A model generated the notes under the pieces. It did no database searches and had not been told where the DNA came from. It saw only the letters and a list, made by a program, of their open reading frames with translations. DNA of 55,455 nt. Origin: Methylobacterium sp. E-005 (GTDB lineage Bacteria > Pseudomonadota > Alphaproteobacteria > Rhizobiales > Beijerinckiaceae). Every line of letters begins with the position of its first letter. Within the stretch, counting starts at the first letter, position 1. The translations under genes were made by a program, and so were the position numbers. Below, piece after piece: positions 32,487 to 42,185 of this stretch. The stretch spans positions 1 to 55,455 of the forward strand of contig NZ_JAKSYG010000174.1 of NCBI RefSeq assembly GCF_022829725.1. The letters are read 5' to 3'.

Positions 32487-34481
32487 TCACGCCCCCACGG
32501 CCAGCGGCTGCCGCGCGTTCTCCGTCGCCGCGACCTCGGCGGCCGGGATGAAGGTGTCGCGCTTGAAGTTGAAGGTGTGTCCGACCGCCACGGCGAGCAG
32601 GCCGATGAAGCTCAGGGCGGCGAGCCACCACATGTACCAGACCATGCCGAACCCGAGGGCGAGCGACAGGCCGGCGAGGATAACGCCCGTGCCGGTGTTC
32701 CGCGGCATGTGGATGGGGCGAAACTCGCCCGCCGGCCGCTGATAGCCGCGCGCCTTCATGTCGTACCACGCGTCCAAGTCGTGCACGACGGGCAGGAAGG
32801 CGAAGTTGTAGGCCGGCGGCGGCGAAGAGGTGGACCATTCGAGCGTGCGGCCATCCCACGGGTCGCCTGTCGTGTCGCGCAGCTCCTCGCGCTTCACGAA
32901 GCCCATTACGATGCTCATCACGAAGCCAAGGATGCCGACCAGGATAATGAGCGCGCCGATCGCGGCGACGACGAAGTACGGCTGGATGCTCGGGTCGTCG
33001 AAGTGGTGGACGCGGCGGGTGGTGCCCATCAGGCCGACCACGTAGATCGGGGTCCAGGCCACCCAGTAGCCCACGACCCAGCCCCAGAACGCGACCTTGC
33101 CCCAGAACGGGTCGAGCTTGAACCCAAACGCCTTGGGGAACCAATAGACCATGGCGGCGAACAGGCCGAACACGACGCCGCCGATGATGGTGTTGTGGAA
33201 GTGCGCTACGAGGAACAGCGAGTTGTGGAGCACGAAGTCGGCGGGCGGGATCGCGAGCAGCACGCCGGTCATGCCGCCGACCACGAAGGTCAGCATGAAG
33301 GCCACCACCCACATCATCGGCAGCTCGAACCGGATGTCGCCGCGATACATCGTGAACAGCCAGTTGAAGACCTTGGCCCCCGTGGGGATCGAGATCACCA
33401 TCGTGGCGATGCCGAAGAAGCTGTTGACGGCTGGGCCTGCGCCCATCGTGAAGAAGTGGTGCAGCCAGACCAGGTAGGACAGGATGGTGATGACAACCGT
33501 CGCGTAGACCATCGACGTGTAGCCGAACAGGCGCTTGCCGGCGAAGGTCGAGGTAATCTCCGAGTAGATGCCGAACGCGGGCAGGACGAGCACGTAGACC
33601 TCAGGGTGCCCCCAGATCCAGACCATGTTCCAGTACATCATCGGCGCACCGCCGAGCTCGTTGGTGAAGAAATTGGTCCCGACGTAGCGGTCGAGCATCA
33701 GCAGGAAGAAGGCGACCGTGAGCGCCGGGAAGATAGCGATCGCCAGCACGTTCGAGCACAGCGCGGTCCAACAGAAGACCGGCAGCTTCATCATGGTCAT
33801 GCCAGGCGCCCGCATCTTGATGATGGTCGCGACCATGTTGATCGCCGACAGCGTCGTCCCGACACCCGCGATCTGCAGCGACCACAGGTAGTAGTCGACG
33901 CCAGTATCCGGGCTGTATGCCAGGCCCGCCAGGGGCGCGTAGGAGAGCCAGCCTGTGCGTGCGAACTCGCCGATGAACAGCGAGGTCATCGTCAGCACCG
34001 CGCCGGCGGCGGTAAGCCAGAAGCTCAGGTTGTTCAGGAACGGAAAGGCGACGTCGCGCGCGCCGATCTGGAGCGGCATCACGAAGTTGATCAAGCCGAC
34101 CACCAGCGGGATCGCCACGAAGAAGATCATGATCGTCCCGTGGGCGGTGAAGATCTGATCGTAGTGATGGGCGGGCAGGTAACCCTCGTTAGCCCCGAAG
34201 GCGATCGCCTGCTGAGCCCGCATCATCAGCGCGTCGGCGAAGCCCCGCAGCAACATGATGATGCCGAGGATGACGTACATGATGCCGATCTTCTTGTGAT
34301 CGACGCTCGTGAACCACTCCTTCCAGAGATAGCCCCAGAGCCGGAACCACGTCACCGCGCCGACGATGGCGAGGCCGAGCAGCGCGACGACGACAAAGGT
34401 GCCGAACAGGATCGGCTCGTGGATTGGGAACGACTCCCAGCCTAGGCGGCCGAAGATCGTCTTGAGTGTCGTCTCGGTCAT
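32487..34481 (-). CDS. cyoB: cytochrome o ubiquinol oxidase subunit I
   Basis: 664 residues from ATG 34481. Catalytic subunit of a heme-copper quinol oxidase: [11 protein letters not shown] (low-spin heme ligand region), [16 protein letters not shown] (CuB His and cross-linked Tyr), HHFFTMG and HFHNTIIGG (heme ligands). About fifteen helices. It reduces O2 to water with ubiquinol electrons and pumps protons. The N-terminus ([19 protein letters not shown]) is typical of the bo3 type. Confidence 0.95.
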   Translation of the reverse strand: MTETTLKTIFGRLGWESFPIHEPILFGTFVVVALLGLAIVGAVTWFRLWGYLWKEWFTSVDHKKIGIMYVILGIIMLLRGFADALMMRAQQAIAFGANEGYLPAHHYDQIFTAHGTIMIFFVAIPLVVGLINFVMPLQIGARDVAFPFLNNLSFWLTAAGAVLTMTSLFIGEFARTGWLSYAPLAGLAYSPDTGVDYYLWSLQIAGVGTTLSAINMVATIIKMRAPGMTMMKLPVFCWTALCSNVLAIAIFPALTVAFFLLMLDRYVGTNFFTNELGGAPMMYWNMVWIWGHPEVYVLVLPAFGIYSEITSTFAGKRLFGYTSMVYATVVITILSYLVWLHHFFTMGAGPAVNSFFGIATMVISIPTGAKVFNWLFTMYRGDIRFELPMMWVVAFMLTFVVGGMTGVLLAIPPADFVLHNSLFLVAHFHNTIIGGVVFGLFAAMVYWFPKAFGFKLDPFWGKVAFWGWVVGYWVAWTPIYVVGLMGTTRRVHHFDDPSIQPYFVVAAIGALIILVGILGFVMSIVMGFVKREELRDTTGDPWDGRTLEWSTSSPPPAYNFAFLPVVHDLDAWYDMKARGYQRPAGEFRPIHMPRNTGTGVILAGLSLALGFGMVWYMWWLAALSFIGLLAVAVGHTFNFKRDTFIPAAEVAATENARQPLAVGA

Positions 34482-34548
34482 GATGGTCCCGTGGCGAGGG
34501 ATTAGGCCCGCTCCGCGTGCCGGGAGCGGCAAAGGGCTCGATCTCGGG

Positions 34549-35679
34549 CTACTGGAGGTCGCGGTTCTGCGCGTCGCCCGGTTTGAGCTGGCCGGGGGAG
34601 TCGGGGCCGACCGGCTTGGTGACGTTCGGGCCCGTGCCCTTCTCGTTGGGTGCCTTCTCGAGCGCGGGCTTCGGCTTGTCGCCGATCAGCGGCCCCGCCT
34701 CGCGGCCCGGCGGCATGGCGGGAGCCGGGTGCGAGTGGTGCGGATGTCCGCCGCTCGCCTGCATGTCCTGCCGCATGACGTCGACCATGCACGGCTTGCC
34801 GGGCTCGATGCAGCGGTTGACCGCGCGGTCGAACAAGCCATCCTGGACGGAGGCGAAGCGCATCACCGGCACCTTCTCGCTCGGCTTGATCAGCTCGACG
34901 AGGGTGGACAGCTCCAGGCCGCTTCCTGCCGCCTTCACGTCCGCCACCCAGCGGTCGAAATCGGCCCCCTCGACGCCGCGCAACTTGAAGCGCATGTCGG
35001 AGTACCCACGGCCCGTGTAGTTGCCCGAGTACCCCCGGCTCTCACCGGGCTTGTTGAGCACAGCGTTCAGTTCCGAACGCATGGTCGGCATGGCGTAGAT
35101 CATGCCGGCGAGTGTCGGTGCGTAGAAGGTGTTGAATTGGTCCGTCGAGGTGATCGAGAAGCGCACCGGCACGTTCACCGGCAGCGCCAGCTCGTTCACG
35201 GTCGCGATCCCGAGGTCGGGATAGATGAACAGCCACTTCCAATCGAGCGCCACGACCTGGACGTTCAGCGGCTTGGCGTCGGCCGGGACCGGAACGCCCG
35301 GTGCGACGCGTTCCAGCGGCCGGAATGGGTCGAGCAGGTGGGTGCTCGTCCAGGTCACCGCGCTCAGCGCGATGATGATGAGCAGCGGGCAGGACCAGAT
35401 CACCAGTTCGAGCGTGGTCGAATGGTCGAAGCTGGGATCGTAGGTCTTGTTCGGGTTGCCGTGCCGGTATCGGTAGGCGAACAGCACGGTCAGCACCATC
35501 ACCGGCACGATGATGAGCAGCATGACCCCGACCGAGAACAGGATCAGATTGCGCTGCTGATAGGCGACATCGCCGGTCGGGTTCATCACCACCATGTCGC
35601 AGCCGCCGAGCAGGAGCGGCAGGACGAGGAGCGGGAGGCCGGCGGCCCGTCTCATGAGGCTGGAATCTGGGCTGGGCAT
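34549..35679 (-). CDS. cyoA: cytochrome o ubiquinol oxidase subunit II (lipoprotein)
   Basis: 376 residues. Lipoprotein signal with cleavage before Cys in [11 protein letters not shown], two membrane helices, then a cupredoxin-like periplasmic domain ([16 protein letters not shown]) that lacks the CuA ligands, as expected for a quinol oxidase. A long C-terminal extension ([20 protein letters not shown] and a proline/lysine tail) goes beyond the usual family end. First gene of the operon; an FNR-type palindrome lies 35 bp upstream. Confidence 0.93.
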   Translation of the reverse strand: MPSPDSSLMRRAAGLPLLVLPLLLGGCDMVVMNPTGDVAYQQRNLILFSVGVMLLIIVPVMVLTVLFAYRYRHGNPNKTYDPSFDHSTTLELVIWSCPLLIIIALSAVTWTSTHLLDPFRPLERVAPGVPVPADAKPLNVQVVALDWKWLFIYPDLGIATVNELALPVNVPVRFSITSTDQFNTFYAPTLAGMIYAMPTMRSELNAVLNKPGESRGYSGNYTGRGYSDMRFKLRGVEGADFDRWVADVKAAGSGLELSTLVELIKPSEKVPVMRFASVQDGLFDRAVNRCIEPGKPCMVDVMRQDMQASGGHPHHSHPAPAMPPGREAGPLIGDKPKPALEKAPNEKGTGPNVTKPVGPDSPGQLKPGDAQNRDLQ

Positions 35680-35713
35680 GGCCTTTCGGATAGCCGCCGA
35701 GCTTCCGGTCGAC

Positions 35714-35729
35714 TTTGACCGCGGTCAAA
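35714..35729. promoter_or_regulatory. FNR/FixK-type palindrome in the cyoA promoter region
   Basis: TTTGACCGCGGTCAAA is a perfect 16-bp palindrome with core TTGAC-N4-GTCAA, the half-site form used by FNR/FixK regulators. It is 35 bp before the cyoA start and about 100 bp before the divergent MFS gene. Its position suggests direct control of cyo by one of the regulators encoded 5-7 kb away. Confidence 0.6.
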
Positions 35730-35830
35730 CCACCCCGGATTTTCTGCCGCTATGGTCGGCCGCCGGCCCGGATGCCGCGCAAGTGCACGGAGCGAGGCCC
35801 CGCGGCGGGGTGGAGGAGAGGATCGAAAGA

Positions 35831-37162
35831 ATGGCAGCCACGACCGCCAGAGCCGCGAGCTCGACGCCGCTGGAGCGCGACGCCCGCCTCGTCAACGCGC
35901 GGGAGCATCGCGTCCGTCCCGGCGAGATCGCGGTGGGCGTCATCATCGGGCGGTCGTCGGAGTTCTTCGACTTCTTCGTCTACGCGATCGCCTCGGTGCT
36001 GGTGTTCCCGTCGCTGATCTTCCCCTACGCCGACGCGCTCACCGGCACGCTATACTCCTTCGCGATCTTCTCTCTGGCATTCGTCGCCCGGCCCTTCGGT
36101 GCGCTCGCGTTCATGTGGATCGACCGCCGGCACGGGCGGGGGGTCAAGCTAACCGCCGCACTCTTCCTGCTCGGAGGATCGACGGCCGCCATGGCGTTCT
36201 TGCCCGGCTACGCACAGGTCGGAGGTGTCGCAGCCGTCATCTTGGCCGTGTTGCGGATCGGGCAGGGCTTCGCCCAGGGTGGCACCTGGGATGGGTTGCC
36301 CGCGCTCCTGTCGCTCAGCGCACCGCCGGAGCGGCGCGGCTGGTTCCGAATGATCCCGCAGCTCGGCGCGCCGATCGGGATGTTCGTGGCCAGCGCCCTG
36401 TTCGCGTTTCTGCTCGTCACCCTGAGACCGGCTGACTTCCTCGACTGGGGATGGCGGTACCCGTTCTTCGTCGCCTTCGTAATCAACGTCGTGGCGCTGT
36501 TCGCCAGGCTGCGCCTGATCTCGACCCCCGAATTCGAGCGCCTGTACGACAGCCGCGAGTTGCAGCCGTCGCCTGTGGCCGGGCTGTTCCGCGAGGAGTG
36601 GCGGACTGTGATCCTTGGCGCGTTTGCTCCCCTGGCGAGCTTCGCGCTGTTCCATCTCGTCACCGTGTTTCCGCTGTCGTGGGTCGTCCTCACGTCGAGC
36701 GATGCGCCGCTGCACTTCTTGGTGATTGAGCTTGTCGGGGCAGTCGTCGGGTTGCTGGCCGTCGCCCTATCGGGGATTATCGCCGATCGGATCGGCGGCC
36801 GAACGGTGCTCGGGTTGTCCGCCGTGCTGATCGGTGCCTACAGCGGCTTCGCGCCCCAGCTGCTCGACAGGGGCGTAGCGGGTGAATGGACCTACGTGCT
36901 GCTCGGCTTCGGGCTTCTGGGGCTGGCCTTCGGTCAGTCCTCGGGCGCGTTGAACGGCAGCTTCTCGTCTAAGCATCGCTACACAGGCGCGGGCACGACG
37001 GCGACGGCCGCGTGGTTCATCGGCGCCGGCTTCGCGCCGCTCGTCGCCCTGCTGCTGGCGAGCAAGTTCGGGCTGATCTCAGTGGGGGCCTACCTCCTCT
37101 CCGGGGCGGTCTGCACGCTGCTGGCGCTGGCCCTCAACCGGGAGAGAGGCGATGCATCGTAG
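35831..37162 (+). CDS. MFS transporter, metabolite:H+ symporter type
   Basis: 443 residues from ATG 35831 (AGAGG about 9 nt upstream). Twelve membrane helices; RSSEFFDFFVYAIASVLVFP and GGTWDGLPALLSLSAPPERRG resemble the MHS group (KgtP/ProP-like), whose members carry dicarboxylates, citrate, proline or betaine. Such a gene is divergent from cyo in related genomes as well, from memory. The substrate cannot be told. Confidence 0.88.
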   Translation: MAATTARAASSTPLERDARLVNAREHRVRPGEIAVGVIIGRSSEFFDFFVYAIASVLVFPSLIFPYADALTGTLYSFAIFSLAFVARPFGALAFMWIDRRHGRGVKLTAALFLLGGSTAAMAFLPGYAQVGGVAAVILAVLRIGQGFAQGGTWDGLPALLSLSAPPERRGWFRMIPQLGAPIGMFVASALFAFLLVTLRPADFLDWGWRYPFFVAFVINVVALFARLRLISTPEFERLYDSRELQPSPVAGLFREEWRTVILGAFAPLASFALFHLVTVFPLSWVVLTSSDAPLHFLVIELVGAVVGLLAVALSGIIADRIGGRTVLGLSAVLIGAYSGFAPQLLDRGVAGEWTYVLLGFGLLGLAFGQSSGALNGSFSSKHRYTGAGTTATAAWFIGAGFAPLVALLLASKFGLISVGAYLLSGAVCTLLALALNRERGDAS

Positions 37163-37479
37163 TGGCTCGAAACTCCCGCTGCGTGACAGCAACATCTTGG
37201 CGCCGCAACGCCGGGAGCGGGAGCGATCCATCCCGTCTGCTCCACGCCACAGATTGCTAAAAACCGGACAGACAGCTTTCGGCCAGGTTCGGCCATTCCC
37301 GATCGCCCAAGGAGTCACTGTGTTCGATCTGAAGCAGCCGTTCGAGGGCACGCTGTCTAGGCATCGCGCAATTCCGAGCGGACGGCGGAGTACCGATCAG
37401 CGAGCATCGTTCTCGCCGCCACGGCAACGGGTCGCGAACGCCAGTTCGATTCCCAATGAGTCCGCCCAACCGAGAGGCC

Positions 37480-37497
37480 GGTGCAACCGGTTTCACT
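37480..37497. promoter_or_regulatory. LacI/GalR-type palindrome, copy 4
   Basis: GGTGCAACCGGTTTCACT, one base different at the left from the copies at 669 and 2365. About 30 bp before the 101-bp repeat. Confidence 0.45.
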
Positions 37498-37526
37498 GAG
37501 GCTGCGCACAGGTCGACACATCGGCC

Positions 37527-37627
37527 GGGGTTGATCTCTGCTACACCGGACTGCTACACCGTGAGGGCAGCGGCCTTTTCTAAGCTATTGATTTTGTAGG
37601 CGTTGGTAGACTCGGACGATTGTCCCG
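37527..37627. repeat. 101-bp dispersed repeat, copy B
   Basis: Partner of 2207-2307, same orientation, roughly 85 percent identical by eye. In this copy the conserved minus-strand frame ends AYKINSLEKAAALTV. Substitutions between the copies keep most of this reading, which hints that it was once coding. Confidence 0.6.
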
Positions 37628-37857
37628 CTCCCTCCGCCAGCCACTATTGATTTGATAGCATTTTATGAGCCGACATGGGGTTTACCCCATCATTCGCCCC
37701 ACCAGCGAATGGGAGATCGTGGCCGTGAAGGCATGGCGCTCGACTCGAAAGGCAATCCCGAAGCGCTGCGCACTCAGGACGCGATGAGCGACGCAGGCCC
37801 GCGGCCGTCTCGCACGTCGCCGCCCCGCTAGCAGACCAACACACCGACTCGGCTGCC

Positions 37858-39192
37858 TCAAGGAAGGATCAGGGTATCTCCATCCCGAAGGCCCGATAGG
37901 ATCTCGATACCCTGCTGCTGCGTGGCACCGAGCCGGACCTGGCGCGGCCGGGGTTCGCCGCTCGCCGGATCACGCACCCACACAACCGGATTCGCCGTCG
38001 GATCGCGGACGGCCTCGATCGGCACGACGATCGCCTGGGGATTGCTGGCGATCTCGATGCGCATCCGGGCCGACATGCCGAGGCGGATCTGACCGTGGCG
38101 GATGTCCCTGGGGAAGGCGGCACGCACTTCGAAGGAGGGGGCACGGCTCCCACCGCGGCCGGTATCGGCCTCGGCGCTGATCCCGATCAGGTGTCCCGGG
38201 ATCGGCTCGCCCGGGAAGGCATCGCTGGTGATCGCGACCGGCTGCCCGACCCGGATGCGGTTGACGTCGACCTCATCGACGCGGCCCGCCACCACGAGCG
38301 TCGACGTGTCGGCCACGGCAAAGAGCGCTTGTCCCCGGCTGACCCTGACGCCGCCCGCGATCTCGACCGCCGGCTGGCCGTTCTGCTGGCTGACGGGTGG
38401 GTGAGAGAGGATGCCGCCGATCGGAGCGCACACGACCTTGCCGTCGACTTGCGCCATCACGTCGGTGAGGCGGGATCGCGTGTTCTGCAGATCCAGCTCG
38501 GCGAGCCGCCGGCTGTTCGCATCGCCGCGCGCCAGCGTCGTCTGCAGGTCCATGCCGGCGCTCGCGACCGCCTTCCTCTGCGTGTCGCGCTGCTGCACGA
38601 GGCCATCATACTCGTTGCGCGACACGATCCCGCGGTCGAACAGCCTCTTGGTCTCCGTCACCTGCCGCTCGGCCAGCGCGAGGCTCGCCTCGGCGCTCTC
38701 CAGCGTCCGCTTGGCGCGGATCACCTCGGGGCTGTCGGCCCAGCGATCGAGGAGGTCGACGGCGATCGAACTCTTCAGGAAGGCGGCCTGCGCTTCCCGC
38801 ACCCGTGTGGCGATCTCGCCATCATCCATCACCACGAGCGGGTCGCCGGCCTGCACGACGTCGCCGATCTGCAGCCGCAGCTCGCGGATCACGCCGTCGA
38901 ACGGTGCGGCGACCGGAACGGTCTTCCCCGCTCCCACCGTGCCGGCAAGGGTCACGAAGGAGGCGGCGGCCACGGGCGCGACCGTGATGGTGCGCTCCGC
39001 GACCGGCTGCACGGCCTTGAACTTGACCGCACCGAACCACGGCGTTCCCCAGAGCCAAGCCAGTCCGGCCAGGACCACGATGGCGGCGGCGCAAGCAAGG
39101 GCAGCCGCGCGCCGGACGCGAAGCGGTGCGCCGATCTTCGGCAACGGATCGGCGATCGGCGGCAGCGCGACTTCGGGTGCGGGCTCGGCCAT
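37858..39192 (-). CDS. HlyD/MacA-family periplasmic adaptor
   Basis: 444 residues from ATG 39192. One N-terminal membrane helix (LACAAAIVVLAGLAWLW), a biotinyl-lipoyl-like hairpin domain (PVAAPFDGVIRELRLQIGDV), a long coiled coil (about 130-225) and a beta-barrel (VRVSRGQALFAVADTSTLVV). Links an inner-membrane exporter to TolC. Starts 5 bp after the tolC-like gene and is the last gene of the cluster. The MacB-like pair at 43.3-45.1 kb is the probable inner-membrane partner. Confidence 0.88.
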   Translation of the reverse strand: MAEPAPEVALPPIADPLPKIGAPLRVRRAAALACAAAIVVLAGLAWLWGTPWFGAVKFKAVQPVAERTITVAPVAAASFVTLAGTVGAGKTVPVAAPFDGVIRELRLQIGDVVQAGDPLVVMDDGEIATRVREAQAAFLKSSIAVDLLDRWADSPEVIRAKRTLESAEASLALAERQVTETKRLFDRGIVSRNEYDGLVQQRDTQRKAVASAGMDLQTTLARGDANSRRLAELDLQNTRSRLTDVMAQVDGKVVCAPIGGILSHPPVSQQNGQPAVEIAGGVRVSRGQALFAVADTSTLVVAGRVDEVDVNRIRVGQPVAITSDAFPGEPIPGHLIGISAEADTGRGGSRAPSFEVRAAFPRDIRHGQIRLGMSARMRIEIASNPQAIVVPIEAVRDPTANPVVWVRDPASGEPRPRQVRLGATQQQGIEILSGLRDGDTLILP

Positions 39193-39197
39193 GTCCG

Positions 39198-40709
39198 TCA
39201 ATCCCGCAGGGCGACATGCCACGTGTCGAGCGTCGTCCCGAGCTGGAGATCGAGCAGCGTCAGCGTATTGAAGTAGCCGATCACGCTGTCCAGAAGCTGG
39301 ACGTCCGCCGAGCGGAGGTAGGTCTCCAGGGCGCGGACCTGATAGTTGGCCGAGCGCCCGGCCTTGAGCTTCTCCCGCTCGATTTCGACGGCCCGCGCCG
39401 CCAGATCGCGGGCGCGGCGGGCGCCTTCGAGCTGGCGCCAGCGGATCGCGACGTCGCTTGCCGAGCTGCGGATCTGAAGCTCGATCCCCCGGCGGATTGT
39501 CTCAAGCTGCAGCTCGGCGGTCTGGCGGCTCGCCGTCGCCTGGACGAAGGGCTGCTCGCGCTGGAGATTGTTGAGGGGGGCGTTGAAGCTGAGCCCCACC
39601 GTGGTGTCGGACTGGCCGGTGACGCTGCCCTGCGGCCCCGTGATCGTCGTGCGGCCGACACTCCGGGTTGCGAACAGCGACAGGTCCCAGAGCCGCGCGT
39701 TCTCGGCGACGACGAGGCCGAGCTTGGTCTGCTCCAGCGCCAGGAGCTGGCCGAGATAATCGGGCCGCTGCGCGAACGCGACCGCCATCAGGTGCGGCAG
39801 CTGGGTGGCGACCTGCGCCGGCTCGGTGCTCTCGGTGGCCAGGATCGGGGTTCCGAGGTCGAGGGCCAGCAGGTCGAGGAGTTTGAGGCGGGCGCTGTCG
39901 AGGGATCGGGTCGCGCCCAGCACGCCAAGGCGCTGGTTCTCCAGGTCGGCCTCGGACTGGACGATCTCGACCGCGGCCATCCGTCCGGCCTCGATCAAGG
40001 CCCGGTTGATGTCGAGGATCTCCTCGGCGCGCCGCACGGCGGCCTGGGCGAGCACGATGGCTTTCTGGGCGCGCAGCAGATCGCGATAGGCGTAGATCAC
40101 CTGCCCGATCGTCTCCGACACGGTCGCTTTGAGCCGCAACCGGTTCCCCTGTTCGCCGAGCCGGGCCGAGCGAATCGGCGCCAGGGTCACGTCGACGCCG
40201 CCGCCGCGCAGGAGCGGCTGATTGATCGACAGAACGCTGCCCGTGCTGCGCGTCCGGATGCCGGCGCCCTCGCTCGCGTGGTCGGCCCAGGAGAAAGTGA
40301 CGGTGGCGCCCGTGGGCAGGAGCGCGGTGACGCCCGGGGAGACGTCGAGGCTGGTGGTGGTGATCCCGGCGATCGTCTGGCGCACCGCGCCGCCCGAGAC
40401 GCCGAGATGCGGCATCAACCCGTCCTCGGCGACGCGCAGGCTGAATTTCTGGGCGATGCGGTCGATAGTGGCGCCGCGGATGGTGCGGTTGTCGCGCAGG
40501 GCCAGGGACACGGCGTCCGTCAGGCTGAGGGGAATGCCGGCCTCGCTCGCGGCTTTCACCTTGCTGTCGGAATTGCCGGAGATTGGCGCCGGCGACGCGG
40601 ATGATCGCGGCGGCTTGGGCGGCCGGTGGGCCGCACGGGACTCGTGGACCGCCCCGATCGCCGCGATGACGTAGATCGCAGTAGCCGCGAGTCGCTTCCG
40701 ACCTGACAT
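39198..40709 (-). CDS. TolC-family outer-membrane channel
   Basis: 503 residues with a signal peptide (ATAIYVIAAIGAVHESRA). Two repeats of the TolC type: LSLTDAVSLALRDNRTIRGA near residue 60 and RADIEN-type helices later (QRPDYLGQLLALEQTKLGLV), with long helical stretches in between and strands at the outer-membrane segment (GVTALLPTGATVTFSWADHA). Forms the exit duct for the exporter. 67 bp downstream of the 340-residue gene, so probably in the same transcript. Confidence 0.88.
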   Translation of the reverse strand: MSGRKRLAATAIYVIAAIGAVHESRAAHRPPKPPRSSASPAPISGNSDSKVKAASEAGIPLSLTDAVSLALRDNRTIRGATIDRIAQKFSLRVAEDGLMPHLGVSGGAVRQTIAGITTTSLDVSPGVTALLPTGATVTFSWADHASEGAGIRTRSTGSVLSINQPLLRGGGVDVTLAPIRSARLGEQGNRLRLKATVSETIGQVIYAYRDLLRAQKAIVLAQAAVRRAEEILDINRALIEAGRMAAVEIVQSEADLENQRLGVLGATRSLDSARLKLLDLLALDLGTPILATESTEPAQVATQLPHLMAVAFAQRPDYLGQLLALEQTKLGLVVAENARLWDLSLFATRSVGRTTITGPQGSVTGQSDTTVGLSFNAPLNNLQREQPFVQATASRQTAELQLETIRRGIELQIRSSASDVAIRWRQLEGARRARDLAARAVEIEREKLKAGRSANYQVRALETYLRSADVQLLDSVIGYFNTLTLLDLQLGTTLDTWHVALRD

Positions 40710-40776
40710 GGCGCTAGCCGGATCGTCGAGCGGCGACTGAGTTCGCGCTGCTGCGGCTCAAAGCGCGCATCGATCT

Positions 40777-41799
40777 TTAGCGTGCGGCAGCAGCCGTCTG
40801 GTTCGTTCCAGTCCCGGCGGCGCTGCTCTCGGCGGCGGCCGTTGCGGCCGGAGTGGCGGAAGTTGTCTTGGGGTACAAGATGAACGCCACATCGTTGTCT
40901 TCTGCCCCCCATGTCACGTTCATGGTAGGGTTTTTTTTCTTTAGATCTTCAATGGTCTGGCGGATGTTGTTTTTATCGGTATCAAATCCGCCAACCCATT
41001 TGTATTGCCTGGCATCAGCATTGTACGCATACATGGTATATGCAGCGTAGTGATCATAGAATTCCGGTATGCTAGATCCGCGGATCATTTGCGCCGTACC
41101 CTTCAGCAAGGCCTGAGACAACTCATCAGATGGATCGATCGGATGCGTCAGCCCTCCCCCATACAAGGCATAGTTCTTGATATTTCGGAAGAAATCTTTA
41201 TCGCTCGACCGCTCGCGTAAATGACTGCTTTCGTACCAGATTTCTCCACCCATGGCCTTGATCCGCGCCGCGTCCTCCGGTGGCGTCTCGGCCATCCCTC
41301 TGTAGATCGCAGCATCACTCCCTATGAACGCCCGGTAAGGTGCATCCGAGTCATCACCATATTTGTCCAAGTCTTTCAGTTGCTGAATGACATCAGGCGA
41401 ATTCCAAGGCATCAGCGGGCTGTTCATGGATTCCACTGACTGCATTTTCAGGCTCTGCCACTGTTCTTTCATGGTATCCAGCCGAGATTGCATGTGCACT
41501 TTTGGCGCATTCGCCCACACTGCCAGCATGCCTGATTGTCCCGGTATGTCCGCGCCTGAAGCCGAGGTCGCATCCTGCTGCGATTGCTGGGCCAGTGGTT
41601 CATGCGCCTGATCCTTCCGGAGTTGGGTCCTTAGCTTCAGCAGGGCATCGAGCGATTGGGGGGCCAGCGCCAGAACCGATCGCGGATCGAGGAAGCGCTG
41701 GAGCGGATCCTGGTCCCGCTGTCCGGATGCCGCTTGCTGGGGTGCCTGCGCCTGCAGGACTTTCAGTGCCGCGGAGGAGGAAGAAACTGCGGATACCAT
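40777..41799 (-). CDS. hypothetical protein in the export cluster (candidate cargo)
   Basis: 340 residues from ATG 41799, AGGAG 7 nt upstream. No signal peptide: the N-terminus is MVSAVSSSSAALKVLQAQAP, Ser/Ala/Gln-rich like the start of some secreted appendage proteins. The middle is helical and globular (VIQQLKDLDKYGDDSDAPYR; YRGMAETPPEDAARIKAMGG; SSHLRERSSDKDFFRNIKNY) and the end is an alanine/threonine-rich tail. It is less GC-rich than its neighbours. No known family. Its place before tolC and hlyD suggests it may be exported by or modulate the system. Confidence 0.65.
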   Translation of the reverse strand: MVSAVSSSSAALKVLQAQAPQQAASGQRDQDPLQRFLDPRSVLALAPQSLDALLKLRTQLRKDQAHEPLAQQSQQDATSASGADIPGQSGMLAVWANAPKVHMQSRLDTMKEQWQSLKMQSVESMNSPLMPWNSPDVIQQLKDLDKYGDDSDAPYRAFIGSDAAIYRGMAETPPEDAARIKAMGGEIWYESSHLRERSSDKDFFRNIKNYALYGGGLTHPIDPSDELSQALLKGTAQMIRGSSIPEFYDHYAAYTMYAYNADARQYKWVGGFDTDKNNIRQTIEDLKKKNPTMNVTWGAEDNDVAFILYPKTTSATPAATAAAESSAAGTGTNQTAAAAR

Positions 41800-42185
41800 G
41801 TCGCGCTCCTGTCTGCTTGATCGATTATCATGATATGATTAAGATGCACGAATTAACTGCTATCTCTTTCAGTTAGTTATTTGATATTCTGCCCTTCTGA
41901 ATATTCTGCCCAAAGGATAATATGAATATCGAACACAAATTGAAAATATAATTATTCCTAAGATATTCCTTCCTGATCGTTAGGACAGCTAGTGAGTTTA
42001 AGATTTGCACTGAATAGGGTTTGACGCAATCAACAGCGGACCCGTGTTCGCAGGTTGACCCGATGTCGAGTTTGCGGCAAGCCCCACCAAAAATGCCACC
42101 ATACGCCCGTTTCAGGAAATCTTCACAGAAGCGGTACCGTAGGGCCGGCTCGACACACATGCTTTGCAGTCGTCATTGCTGGCCA
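41800..42185. other. AT-rich intergenic region
   Basis: Clearly AT-richer than the window average, between two foreign-looking genes. It probably holds the promoter of the 41799 gene. A 95-codon frame on the minus strand (41873-42160) is not supported by protein character. Confidence 0.4.

Larger units (their letters stand above)
37163..37857. other. gene-poor repeat patch
   Basis: No supported gene. It holds a LacI-type palindrome (37480-37497), a 101-bp repeat copy (37527-37627), part of the hairpin repeat (near 37270) and a hairpin ATGGGG-TTTA-CCCCAT (37675-37690). It resembles 1.9-2.8 kb in content and probably has the same origin. A 40-codon frame starting at 37665 is noted but not supported. 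Confidence 0.45.

Noticed and set aside
32445..34445. 666-codon plus-strand frame antisense to cyoB
   Set aside because: Shadow of cyoB; His/Asp/Arg-rich composition typical of antisense frames.
37675..37690. Hairpin ATGGGG-TTTA-CCCCAT as a terminator
   Set aside because: No T-run after it and no gene directly before it on either strand.
41873..42160. 95-codon minus-strand frame in the AT-rich gap
   Set aside because: No ribosome site and composition of non-coding DNA.
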